5,887 bases of DNA, taken from contig JAGODA010000206.1 in the NCBI GenBank assembly GCA_017998475.1, positions 1 through 5,887 of the forward strand. Reading direction: 5' to 3'. Position 1 is the first letter of the stretch. Each line of letters starts with the position of its first letter. Below are positions 1-5,887 of the stretch, in pieces. The notes under the pieces are model-generated. The model worked only from the letters and a program-made list of their open reading frames with translations. It made no database searches and was not told the DNA's origin. The stretch is from Spirochaetota bacterium. Lineage in GTDB: Bacteria; Spirochaetota; UBA4802; UBA5368. The position numbers and the translations under genes are program-made.

Positions 1-2310
1 GAACAGGATCTTCCCCTCACCGCATACGAGCCTGCCCGGCTCGCAGGCCGCACCTTCCGTCCTTTCCCCGGCCGCAGGAAGATAAATGCTGAAAATCGAT
101 CCCTTGCCGGGTGTTGAATCGACATGGATATACCCATCGTGGTTGCGAATGATCGAAAAGGTCGTCGTAAGTCCCAGTCCCGTCCCGTTCGGTTTGGTCG
201 TAAAGTATGGATCGAAGATATGGGGGATATGGCTTTCCGGTATCCCGATCCCTGAATCTTCCACTGTGATGCGTATAAACCTGGATTTCCCGATCGGCGG
301 CGTTTTCACCGTTGCGCCGTCCACGTTCGTTGCCGAAATCCGCAGGACGCCCCCTTTTTGCATTGCCTGACGCGCGTTTATCACAATATTATTCACGACC
401 TGTCCCATCTGGGACTCGTCGAATTCGGCCTGATGGAGATCCTCCCGTATATCGAATTCGGGAACGATGTTCGATCCGCGCAGCGCGAAATTGACGGTAT
501 CCCGTATCAGCGGGTCCAGCGAACCTGTCCTTTTTACAGGTTTACCTCCTTTGGACAGGGTGAGGAGCTGCCGCGTCAGTTCACGTGCCTGCTGCGCGGA
601 CTTTTCGGCCTCCAGCAGTATTTCGTGGAGCTTTTCCCCCGGCCGCGTATAGAGCCTTCCCAGGTTTATGTTTCCCAGTACCGCCGTCAGTATATTGTTG
701 AAATCATGCGCTATGCCCCCGGCGAGTACGCCGAGCGATTCTATCTGCTGCATCTTCTGGAGCTCCGCCTCGATGCGCTGCTTTTCGGTAATATCCCTGA
801 AAACCAGTACGACCCCGATTATGGCCCCCTCCCTGTCTCTTATCGGCGCTCCGCTGTCGGCGATAACGCGCTCGGTTCCATCGCGCGATATGAGCGCCGT
901 ATGGTTAGCGAGTCCGACTATTCCACCGGACTCCAACACCTTTTCCACTGGATTTTCGCAGGGTACCCTTGTCATCTCGTTGATGATGATGAAGATCTCC
1001 TGAAGCGGTTTCCCGTAGGCCTCCTCCTGTGTCCAGCCGGTGAGCTCCTCGGCGATCTTGTTGATGAGTACGACCTCTCCGTAAACGTTGGTCGTGATTA
1101 CGCCGTCGCCGATACTCCTGAGCGTGACGGCGAGCCTTTCGCGCTCCCTGTCGAGGGCCCTTTCGGCCCGCTTCCGGTCGGTGATATCGACCACAGACGT
1201 AATGACGCAGGGTTCGCCCCCGAAATCGATTATCTCTGCGGATACGATTCCGTTTCGTATATCGCCGTATTTCGTCCTGAAGTCGAATTCCAGCTTCTTT
1301 ACAAGCCTGTTGCGTCGCAGCATGGTAAGCATTCTGAGATAGTCCCGGTACCGCGCGAAGACCTGGAGATCCACCGGTGTCCTGCCGATCACCTCCTCGC
1401 GCCGGTATCTCGACAACTCCAGAGCGCTCTCGTTGACCTCGATATACGCGCCGTCGCTGAGTCTGCTTATGGTGATGGCCTCCGGACTTGACTGGTAGAC
1501 CTTTATGAACTTGTTTTCGGATCTGCGCAGTGCCTCCTCGGCCTTTTTCCTGTCAGAGATGTCGATTCCTTCCACGAGAACTACGGATTGCCCGTCCACA
1601 TCGACCGTTTCCGCCGAGAACAGCCCGGTGTGTCTCTCCCCGCCAACGGCTATGAAGGAAATCTCGTGATTCTCGGAAGCGGCGGAAGAACGTATCATTG
1701 TAATGAACGCGTCGCGATCGCGATCGTCGCCGCAGAGTGCCGACTCGGATACGGTAGCGCCCACCAGATCGTCCCGTGTATAGCCGATCGCCGACAGATA
1801 GCTCGTATTGATGTCGATTATTCGCTCGTCGGAGCGACGCACCATGACTTTCATGGTGGGCCCCGAATGAAACGCGCTGAAAAACTTCTTCTCCGAGGAC
1901 TGAAGGGCCTTCTCTATATTCTTTCTTCTGGAAATATCGCGTATAATCGTCGAGTAGTATTCGACGGTTTCACCGTCCTTCCGATGCGCACGGATCACCT
2001 GTGATACGGGTATTTCGGCGCCGTCGGCGCCGATAACGGCCGTCTCTCCGCTCCAGCTGCCATGGTGGACGGCGAAGGGGAGCGCCTCATTTCGAAGCAG
2101 TTCGCGTATGCGCTCCGGGTATATGCTCCACAACGGGACCGTCTTTATGTCCGTGGCCGGGTCGATGCCGAGCATCTTCCTTCCCGCGTCGTTTATGAAC
2201 AGGACTTTTCCGTCGCCGGTCGCGACGGATATGAAATCCCTGGCCTCGTTGACGATGTCCCACAGCATCTCGTAGGCGATCGGACCTGTCACGTCTTTTC
2301 GATTTTTCAT
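1..2310 (-). CDS. Multi-PAS hybrid sensor histidine kinase, 3' end beyond window
   Basis: Reading the minus strand from ATG 2310 gives 770 codons with no stop up to position 1, so the C-terminus is missing. Four PAS-like domains lie at about residues 12-130, 138-257, 262-385 and 388-512. Each ends in the usual linker: RDISRRK, IDISDRKKAEEAL, VDITDRKRAERAL, RDITEKQ. A HisKA-type dimerisation domain follows (about 520-590), with GGIAHDFNN placing the phosphoacceptor at H535 and an H-D-x-x-N motif. The HATPase domain (about 625-747) has its N box (N641, N645), G1 box DSGIGIP (685-691), F box (FDPYF, 699-703) and G2 box GTGLGL (709-714). The last residues, GKILF (766-770), look like the opening beta strand of a receiver domain, hence 'hybrid'. 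No signal peptide or membrane segment is visible, so it is probably a cytoplasmic sensor. The start is fixed by an in-frame TAA 33 nt upstream with no other start codon between; the ribosome site is weak. The ligand and target are unknown. Confidence 0.93.
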   Translation of the reverse strand, partial: MKNRKDVTGPIAYEMLWDIVNEARDFISVATGDGKVLFINDAGRKMLGIDPATDIKTVPLWSIYPERIRELLRNEALPFAVHHGSWSGETAVIGADGAEIPVSQVIRAHRKDGETVEYYSTIIRDISRRKNIEKALQSSEKKFFSAFHSGPTMKVMVRRSDERIIDINTSYLSAIGYTRDDLVGATVSESALCGDDRDRDAFITMIRSSAASENHEISFIAVGGERHTGLFSAETVDVDGQSVVLVEGIDISDRKKAEEALRRSENKFIKVYQSSPEAITISRLSDGAYIEVNESALELSRYRREEVIGRTPVDLQVFARYRDYLRMLTMLRRNRLVKKLEFDFRTKYGDIRNGIVSAEIIDFGGEPCVITSVVDITDRKRAERALDRERERLAVTLRSIGDGVITTNVYGEVVLINKIAEELTGWTQEEAYGKPLQEIFIIINEMTRVPCENPVEKVLESGGIVGLANHTALISRDGTERVIADSGAPIRDREGAIIGVVLVFRDITEKQRIEAELQKMQQIESLGVLAGGIAHDFNNILTAVLGNINLGRLYTRPGEKLHEILLEAEKSAQQARELTRQLLTLSKGGKPVKRTGSLDPLIRDTVNFALRGSNIVPEFDIREDLHQAEFDESQMGQVVNNIVINARQAMQKGGVLRISATNVDGATVKTPPIGKSRFIRITVEDSGIGIPESHIPHIFDPYFTTKPNGTGLGLTTTFSIIRNHDGYIHVDSTPGKGSIFSIYLPAAGERTEGAACEPGRLVCGEGKILF

Positions 2311-2345
2311 CGGCGGTTTCTTGAATCGTCGTTCACCGGATTATG

Positions 2346-2364
2346 ATAAACCCGGCATTCCGGG
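2346..2364 (-). terminator. Weak hairpin plus short T run in the kinase leader
   Basis: On the minus strand a 5-bp all-GC stem (CCCGG / CCGGG) with a 4-nt loop AATG is followed by TTTAT. It sits 36 nt upstream of the kinase start and about 280 nt past the transferase stop. It could be a weak terminator of the transferase operon or a leader hairpin of the kinase mRNA. The stem and the T run are both short, so chance is possible in GC-rich DNA. Confidence 0.25.
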
Positions 2365-2384
2365 GCGGAGAGTCGTTAGCGCGA

Positions 2385-2405
2385 ATCCCGCCCGGGTGCC
2401 GGGAT
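2385..2405. repeat. 6-bp inverted repeat with 9-nt loop
   Basis: ATCCCG at 2385-2390 and CGGGAT at 2400-2405 are perfect reverse complements around the loop cccgggtgc. It abuts the TACACC repeats. There is no T run on either side, so it is not a standard intrinsic terminator. It may be an operator half or leader structure, or it may be chance. Confidence 0.3.
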
Positions 2406-2436
2406 ACACCCGTACACCGGCGGTTGTATGTACACC
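2405..2436. repeat. Three TACACC repeats upstream of the kinase gene
   Basis: TACACC occurs at 2405-2410, 2413-2418 and 2431-2436; the last two copies extend to GTACACC. Start-to-start spacings are 8 and 18 bp. They lie about 95-126 bp before the kinase start, where a regulator could bind. No known operator is recognised, and a repeat this short can arise by chance. Confidence 0.3.
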
Positions 2437-2607
2437 GTCCCCTTTAAAATGGCGACGATAATTTTACACTTCGGCGATTTTTTTCGCGTCGTGGATCGTA
2501 TGCGGCGCACACTGATGATACCACCGATGCCGGGAGGCGGGTTCCGGCGGAATAACGCGTGAATAACGGGTGGTCCGTATCAGGTCAACGGCGCATACCG
2601 GCGTGTG

Positions 2608-2637
2608 GGGCGCCTGGCCGGCGGCTCTTTCGCGCCC
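2608..2637 (-). repeat. GC-rich hairpin just after the transferase stop
   Basis: GGGCGC at 2608-2613 and GCGCCC at 2632-2637 form a perfect 6-bp stem around an 18-nt loop, starting 5 nt past the stop codon of the downstream transferase. There is no following T run on the minus strand, so it is not a convincing intrinsic terminator. A role in protecting the mRNA 3' end is possible. Confidence 0.25.
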
Positions 2638-2642
2638 GGCGG

Positions 2643-3989
2643 TCAGGCGGTTTTATTGCTTCTGAGCCATATTTTCATCCGGTCGGCCTCCCTGACAAGT
2701 TCATCGCGAAAATCGGGATGCGCGATGTTGATAAGGGCCTCGGCCCTTTGCCAGGTCGATTTGCCCTTCAGCTGAGCCGAACCGTATTCCGTCACCACAT
2801 AGTGAATTATCGATCGCGGTACCGTAACGATGGAGCCCGGCGTTATCGTCGGCCGGATGCGCGAGGCGAGCGTTCCGTCCTTTTCAGTGCGGGTCGAGCT
2901 CAGGCAGATAAGCCCCTTCCCGCCATGTGAACCGAACGCACCGAATATGAAATCGAGCTGGCCGCCGGTTCCCGACTTCTGGGCCGCGCCCGCCGACTCG
3001 GAACAGGCCTGCCCGTAGAGATCGACCTCCATGGCGTTGTTTATCGCGATCACCCGGTCGTTCATCGCCATGACGCGGGGATCGTTGATGTAGTTGACCG
3101 GATACGAGGCGCAGGTGGGATTGTTGTGCAGGAACTCGTAGACCTTGTTCGTGCCCATGGCGAATGTATAGCTCATTTTATAGGCGTCGAGCGTCTTTCT
3201 GGCCCCGGTGATCTTGCGCGAGTTATACAGATCGACATACGAGTCGACCAGCATCTCGGTGTGCACACCGAGGTCTTTCAGGTCGCTCTCGGCTATCATC
3301 GCTCCTACCACGTTCGGAAGACCGCCGATACCGAGCTGAAGGCAGCATCCGTCCTCTATCTCGGCGAGGACGTGCTGTGAAATTTTTCTGTCTATTTCGG
3401 TCGGCTTCGCCGGAGGAATTTCCATGAGCGGCTTGCCCTCACTCTCGACTATGTAATCGACGCGCGAGATATGCAGCGATTCCTGGTTGCCTCCGAGGCA
3501 GTAAGGAATTTTATCGTTCACTTCCACGACGATCTTTTTAGCCTTGGAGATCACCGCCGAGCTCACCGAATTGGCAAGTCCGAAATTGAAGTATCCCCTG
3601 CTGTCCATGGCCCCTGCTGAAAGGAAATAAACGTCGACGTCCACGTACTTTTTCACGATCCTCGGTCCCATATGATAGGTGATCGGGATATAGTTGCAGA
3701 GGTTCTGGTCGTGGAGGCGACGGGAGAACGTGCCGAAGTGATAATCCTCGAGGATGAAATGCTCGCGCGCCGGATCGGCCTTTATGACTTCCGGAATCCT
3801 CATGAAACACGTGCTGCGTACCGTTACCTCGTGCAGGTCGGAAGCGCGCCTGGCGAGCGCCGCGTCGAGCGTTTCGGGAAACAGGACGAACTCGCTGTAA
3901 TGCACGACATCGCCGGACTTCACCAGCTCCGCGGCCCGCTCGGCCGATATTAGCTTGTTCTTATACAGAGTGCTCTCAAATTCTCCCAT
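2643..3989 (-). CDS. Acetyl-CoA hydrolase/transferase-family CoA-transferase (downstream copy)
   Basis: This 448-residue protein has the usual length for butyryl-CoA:acetate and 4-hydroxybutyrate CoA-transferases (family I; Pfam AcetylCoA_hydro N- and C-terminal domains). Such enzymes move CoA from an acyl-CoA to a free acid through a glutamyl-CoA thioester, in the cytoplasm. The catalytic glutamate is E245 in HTEM, followed by LVDSYVDLY. Glycine-rich loops are LQLGIGGLPN (217-226) and SGTGGQLDF (339-347), and the C-terminal family motif is HYVVTEYGSAQLKGKS (396-411). The KIWLRSNK ending recalls the butyryl-CoA:acetate transferases. The exact acyl substrate cannot be read from sequence; butyryl, propionyl, 4-hydroxybutyryl or a related acyl group are all possible. 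ATG 3989 follows a strong GGAGGAG ribosome site 8 nt away. It lies 23 nt after its paralog, so the two are co-transcribed. No transmembrane segment or signal peptide is seen. Confidence 0.93.
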   Translation of the reverse strand: MGEFESTLYKNKLISAERAAELVKSGDVVHYSEFVLFPETLDAALARRASDLHEVTVRSTCFMRIPEVIKADPAREHFILEDYHFGTFSRRLHDQNLCNYIPITYHMGPRIVKKYVDVDVYFLSAGAMDSRGYFNFGLANSVSSAVISKAKKIVVEVNDKIPYCLGGNQESLHISRVDYIVESEGKPLMEIPPAKPTEIDRKISQHVLAEIEDGCCLQLGIGGLPNVVGAMIAESDLKDLGVHTEMLVDSYVDLYNSRKITGARKTLDAYKMSYTFAMGTNKVYEFLHNNPTCASYPVNYINDPRVMAMNDRVIAINNAMEVDLYGQACSESAGAAQKSGTGGQLDFIFGAFGSHGGKGLICLSSTRTEKDGTLASRIRPTITPGSIVTVPRSIIHYVVTEYGSAQLKGKSTWQRAEALINIAHPDFRDELVREADRMKIWLRSNKTA

Positions 3990-3997
3990 GGCAGGCG

Positions 3998-4004
3998 CTC
4001 CTCC
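3998..4004 (-). promoter_or_regulatory. Ribosome binding site GGAGGAG
   Basis: GGAGGAG on the minus strand lies 8 nt before ATG 3989, inside the 23-nt spacer between the two transferase genes. It is a near-ideal Shine-Dalgarno sequence, stronger than the one before the upstream copy. Translation of the downstream copy may therefore not depend on coupling. Confidence 0.85.
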
Positions 4005-4012
4005 GATCCTGA

Positions 4013-5362
4013 TTATGCTCCTTTTTTATTGCTTCGCAGCCATATTTTCATCGCATCCGCCTCGCGAATAAGCTCCTCGCGGAAATCGGGATGGGCGATA
4101 CCGATAAGCGCCTCGGCCCTCTGCCAGGTCGACTTTCCCTTCAGCTGGGCCGTTCCGTGCTCGGTGACGACATAATGCGTGATCGATCGCGGCACCGTCA
4201 CGACCGAGCCGGGCGTTATGGCGGGCCGTATGCGCGATTGTTTCCGGCCCTCGGCGTCCGTGTACGTGGAGGCCAGGCAGATCAGGCCCTTCCCGCCTCT
4301 CGAACGGAAGGCCCCGAAGATGAAATCAAGCTGGCCGCCGGTTCCCGACTTCTGGGCGGCCCCCACCGATTCCGAGCACACCTGGCCGTACAGGTCCACC
4401 TCGAGGGCGTTGTTAATCGCGATCATGTTATCGTTGAGCGCGATCACCCGGGGATCATTGATGTAGTTCACCGGATACGAAGCGCATACCGGGTTGTTGT
4501 GCAAAAACGCGTACAGCTTGTTCGTCCCCATCGCGAACGTATAGCACATCTTGTAGGTGTCGATGTTCTTGCGCGCGCCGGTTATCTTACCGGCGTTATA
4601 CAGGTCCACGCAGGAGTCGACGAGCATCTCGGTATGAATTCCGAGATCCCGGAGGTCACTTTCGGCGATCATGGAGCCCACGACGTTGGGCAGCCCGCCG
4701 ATACCGAGCTGCAGACAGCACCCGTCCTTGATTTCCTTCATAACGTGCGAGGCGATCTGCCTGTCGGTCTCGGTCGGTTTTGCCGGCGGTATTTCGAGAA
4801 GCGGTGTATTCGCGCCTTCGACAATATGGTCGACTCGCGAGATGTGTATTGACTCCTGGTTCCCTCCCAGGCAGTACGGAACGTTCTTGTTCACCTCGAC
4901 TATTATCTTCTTCGCCTTCTGTAGAACGGCCGCCGTAACGGAGTTGCCGATTCCGAAGTTGAAGAATCCCCGCGGATCCATCGGGCCCGTGACGAGAAAG
5001 AACACGTCGATATCGATGTATTTGCGTATCGTACGCGGACCCATGTGGTAGGTCATGGGGATGTAGTTGCAGAGGTTCTGGTCATGCAGGCGGCGCGAGG
5101 CCATTCCGAAATGATAGTCGCTCATGATGAAATGCCTGCGCTCCGGGTCGACCTTCACCACCTGCGGAACGCGCGTAAAACAGACGCTGCGTATTTCCAC
5201 GTTTTCCAGCTCGATGCGCCTTCTGGCGAGCGCGGCGTCAAGCGCCTCCGGAAACAGTATGAATTCGCTGTAATGGACAAGGTCTCCGGACTTAACCATC
5301 TGCGCCGCCTGATCGGCGGTGATGAGCTTCTGGCTGTATTGCCAGTTTTCTATGTCGCCCAT
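4013..5362 (-). CDS. Acetyl-CoA hydrolase/transferase-family CoA-transferase (upstream copy)
   Basis: This 449-residue protein is the first gene of the pair and about 75% identical (337 of 448, hand count) to the downstream copy without a gap. It has the same family I CoA-transferase features: E245 in HTEM, LQLGIGGLPN (217-226), SGTGGQLDF (339-347), HYVVTEHGTAQLKGKS (396-411) and the KIWLRSNK ending. The reaction is presumably acyl-CoA plus free acid exchange; the substrate is unknown. I chose ATG 5362 because MGDIEN aligns with the paralog's MGEFES at residue 1. The frame stays open upstream to a GTG at 5449, which has its own AGGA 6 nt away and would add 29 Ser/Pro/Arg-rich residues absent from the paralog, so a longer form is not excluded. 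Residues 1-210 differ from the paralog about twice as often as residues 211-448. The tandem pair may be two isoenzymes of different specificity, or subunits of one enzyme. Confidence 0.92.
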   Translation of the reverse strand: MGDIENWQYSQKLITADQAAQMVKSGDLVHYSEFILFPEALDAALARRRIELENVEIRSVCFTRVPQVVKVDPERRHFIMSDYHFGMASRRLHDQNLCNYIPMTYHMGPRTIRKYIDIDVFFLVTGPMDPRGFFNFGIGNSVTAAVLQKAKKIIVEVNKNVPYCLGGNQESIHISRVDHIVEGANTPLLEIPPAKPTETDRQIASHVMKEIKDGCCLQLGIGGLPNVVGSMIAESDLRDLGIHTEMLVDSCVDLYNAGKITGARKNIDTYKMCYTFAMGTNKLYAFLHNNPVCASYPVNYINDPRVIALNDNMIAINNALEVDLYGQVCSESVGAAQKSGTGGQLDFIFGAFRSRGGKGLICLASTYTDAEGRKQSRIRPAITPGSVVTVPRSITHYVVTEHGTAQLKGKSTWQRAEALIGIAHPDFREELIREADAMKIWLRSNKKGA

Positions 5363-5367
5363 GAATG

Positions 5368-5373
5368 CCCCCC
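5368..5373 (-). promoter_or_regulatory. G-run ribosome binding site for the upstream transferase
   Basis: A GGGGGG run on the minus strand lies 5 nt before ATG 5362. It can pair with the anti-Shine-Dalgarno CCUCC only partly, through G-U pairs, so it is a non-canonical site. It competes as evidence with AGGA (5459-5456), which sits 6 nt before the alternative GTG at 5449. The paralog alignment decides for 5362. Confidence 0.45.
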
Positions 5374-5478
5374 GCTTGACATAAACGGGACGCGGCGAAT
5401 CCGCTGACCGAAGAGCGTCGCCTGAATCCGGCGAAATCCCAGTTACCACGCCGCGTCCTGATTGGTACGTATTTTTAT

Positions 5479-5495
5479 AAACAAAAACTTTGTTT
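5479..5495. repeat. 7-3-7 inverted repeat, possible operator
   Basis: AAACAAA (5479-5485) and TTTGTTT (5489-5495) are perfect reverse complements around a 3-nt centre. The repeat starts 1 nt downstream of the putative -10 element, so a bound protein would cover the transcription start. In AT-rich DNA such a repeat can also arise by chance. No regulator family is recognised. Confidence 0.35.
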
Positions 5496-5496
5496 T

Positions 5497-5523
5497 ATTC
5501 TAGCGCAAAAACGGGTATCACAA
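5497..5523 (-). promoter_or_regulatory. Putative sigma-70-type promoter of the transferase operon
   Basis: On the minus strand TAGAAT (5502-5497) matches the -10 consensus at 5 of 6 bases. TTGTGA (5523-5518) matches the -35 at 4 of 6. The 15-nt spacer is shorter than the usual 17. The site lies about 135 nt before ATG 5362 in the AT-rich part of the gap. Placement is plausible but not certain. Confidence 0.35.
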
Positions 5524-5591
5524 GATATTTTGTGGAGATTTGATTTAATTTTTCCCGGTATCCATGTTTCGGAACGCTCGGAGCGATATAA

Positions 5592-5639
5592 GGCGCCATC
5601 TAGATGTAAGGGTATACCAGCTTACGAAACGTCGGCGCC
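5592..5639. repeat. Symmetric nest of inverted repeats
   Basis: GGCGCC copies at 5592-5597 and 5634-5639 flank GTAAG (5606-5610) and CTTAC (5621-5625). The unpaired stretches between outer and inner arms are both exactly 8 nt. The 10-bp palindrome CATCTAGATG (5597-5606) and the 8-bp palindrome GGTATACC (5611-5618) lie inside. It starts 37 nt past the stop of the small gene. No T run follows, so it is not a classic terminator. It could be a transcript-end structure, a protein-binding site or chance. Confidence 0.35.
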
Positions 5640-5676
5640 GGCCGCGCCGCGGGAGGATGCGGCTATCGGGGGGTGA

Positions 5677-5868
5677 TTATTTCGCGCTGTTCCCTTTGGA
5701 AGTTTTCGAACCTGTCTTGATTTTTTCTATTATTTCCTTCTTGTAGACGCCTATCTCCATCAGATTCGTTTCCATCTCCTCCAGAATCTCAGCTCGAACT
5801 TCGTCGATCCTGGCCATAATCCGTTCTTCCATTTCCCTGAGATGCTTGATAATGATTTCTTCACTCAT
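5677..5868 (-). CDS. Small charged coiled-coil protein, function unknown
   Basis: This 63-residue protein begins MSEEIIIKHLREMEERIMARI. I do not recognise a family. Residues 3-50 are rich in Glu, Lys, Arg, Ile, Leu and Met with hydrophobic residues at roughly heptad spacing (I5-I7, L10, M13, I17, I21, V24, I28, M32), consistent with one long amphipathic helix or coiled coil. The tail from about residue 52 (TGSKTSKGNSAK) is basic, polar and probably disordered. There is no membrane segment or signal peptide. An AGAGGG ribosome site lies 5 nt before ATG 5868, which supports a real gene. It ends 314 nt before the transferase operon and is probably a separate unit or the tail of an upstream operon outside the window. 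It could be an oligomerising partner or a small DNA- or RNA-associated protein, but nothing in the sequence decides this. Confidence 0.7.
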   Translation of the reverse strand: MSEEIIIKHLREMEERIMARIDEVRAEILEEMETNLMEIGVYKKEIIEKIKTGSKTSKGNSAK

Positions 5869-5887
5869 CTGATCCCTCTCTCACAAG

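Larger units (their letters stand above)
2311..2642. other. 332-nt intergenic gap upstream of the kinase gene
   Basis: This gap separates the second CoA-transferase from the kinase, and I see no credible gene in it. Minus-strand frames are short. The plus-strand frame opening at 2559 is only the antisense of the transferase. The gap holds several GC-rich inverted repeats (2608-2637, 2385-2405, 2351-2364), three TACACC copies (2405-2436), and two copies of AATAACG starting 11 bp apart (2551-2557 and 2562-2568). A -10-like TAAAAT on the minus strand lies at 2466-2461 but has no recognisable -35 partner. The kinase promoter is probably here, but I cannot place it firmly. Confidence 0.6.
5363..5676. 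other. 314-nt intergenic gap upstream of the CoA-transferase operon
   Basis: This gap lies between the stop of the small coiled-coil gene and the chosen start of the transferase operon. No credible gene is seen; the 60-codon plus-strand frame opening at 5564 crosses palindromes and the antisense of the small gene. The part at about 5460-5560 is clearly AT-rich compared with the rest of the window, as expected of a promoter region. The part at about 5590-5660 is GC-rich and palindrome-dense. If the GTG at 5449 were the true start, 87 nt of this gap would be coding. Confidence 0.6.

Noticed and set aside
358..1491. A 377-codon open frame on the plus strand.
   Set aside because: It is entirely antisense to the kinase, whose translation shows unbroken PAS, HisKA and HATPase motifs. 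Long antisense frames are common opposite GC-biased genes, and the product has no recognisable domain.
1588..2346. Two plus-strand frames of 138 and 94 codons (1588-2004 and 2062-2346).
   Set aside because: Both are antisense to PAS domains of the kinase and show no motif of their own.
3538..3810. A 90-codon minus-strand frame inside the downstream transferase.
   Set aside because: It is an out-of-frame overlap within a clearly conserved coding region and has no ribosome site I would trust.
4091..4852. A 253-codon open frame on the plus strand.
   Set aside because: It is antisense to the upstream CoA-transferase, whose family motifs leave no doubt about the coding strand. The product is Arg/His/Gly-rich and low in information.
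2643..5362. Recent duplication or gene conversion, or a two-subunit (alpha/beta) CoA-transferase.
   Set aside because: Silent positions differ widely between copies, so the duplication is not recent. Each copy is a full-length family member with its own catalytic glutamate, unlike the split alpha/beta enzymes.
5575..5585. CGCTC-G-GAGCG inverted repeat considered as a terminator stem.
   Set aside because: The loop would be a single base, which cannot form a stable hairpin, and no T run follows on the minus strand.

Overview
The window carries one complete small gene, two complete tandem CoA-transferase genes and the 5' 770 codons of a large sensor kinase. All four are on the minus strand, so transcription runs from high to low coordinates. 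The DNA is GC-rich, ATA isoleucine codons are common, and the intergenic gaps are AT-richer. Family I CoA-transferases together with a multi-PAS hybrid kinase suggest an anaerobic or fermentative bacterium. Desulfobacterota or Spirochaetota would fit, but no phylogenetic marker is present and this placement is only a guess.

Layout in transcription order. (1) 5868-5677: a 63-residue, highly charged, probably coiled-coil protein of unknown function. (2) 5676-5363: a 314-nt gap with a symmetric nest of inverted repeats (5592-5639), a possible promoter (about 5497-5523) and a 7-3-7 inverted repeat (5479-5495) just downstream of it. (3) 5362-4013 and 3989-2643: two paralogous acetyl-CoA hydrolase/transferase-family proteins, 23 nt apart and surely one operon. 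By hand count they are about 75% identical over 448 ungapped positions. Both keep the catalytic glutamate (E245, in HTEM) and the glycine-rich motifs, and they resemble butyryl-CoA:acetate and 4-hydroxybutyrate CoA-transferases. (4) 2642-2311: a 332-nt gap with weak hairpins and three TACACC repeats. (5) 2310 to the window edge: a soluble kinase with four PAS domains, a phosphoacceptor domain (H535) and a complete HATPase domain. It then enters what looks like the first strand of a C-terminal receiver domain before the window cuts it.

The CoA-transferase pair probably moves CoA between short-chain acyl-CoAs and free acids such as acetate, in fermentation or in acid uptake. The kinase lies downstream in the same orientation but across a 332-nt gap, so any regulatory link to the transferases is speculation. 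I found no RNA genes, mobile elements, CRISPR arrays or clear phage features, and no convincing new multi-gene system. The points most worth a second look are the uneven divergence of the transferase pair and the structured intergenic sequences.
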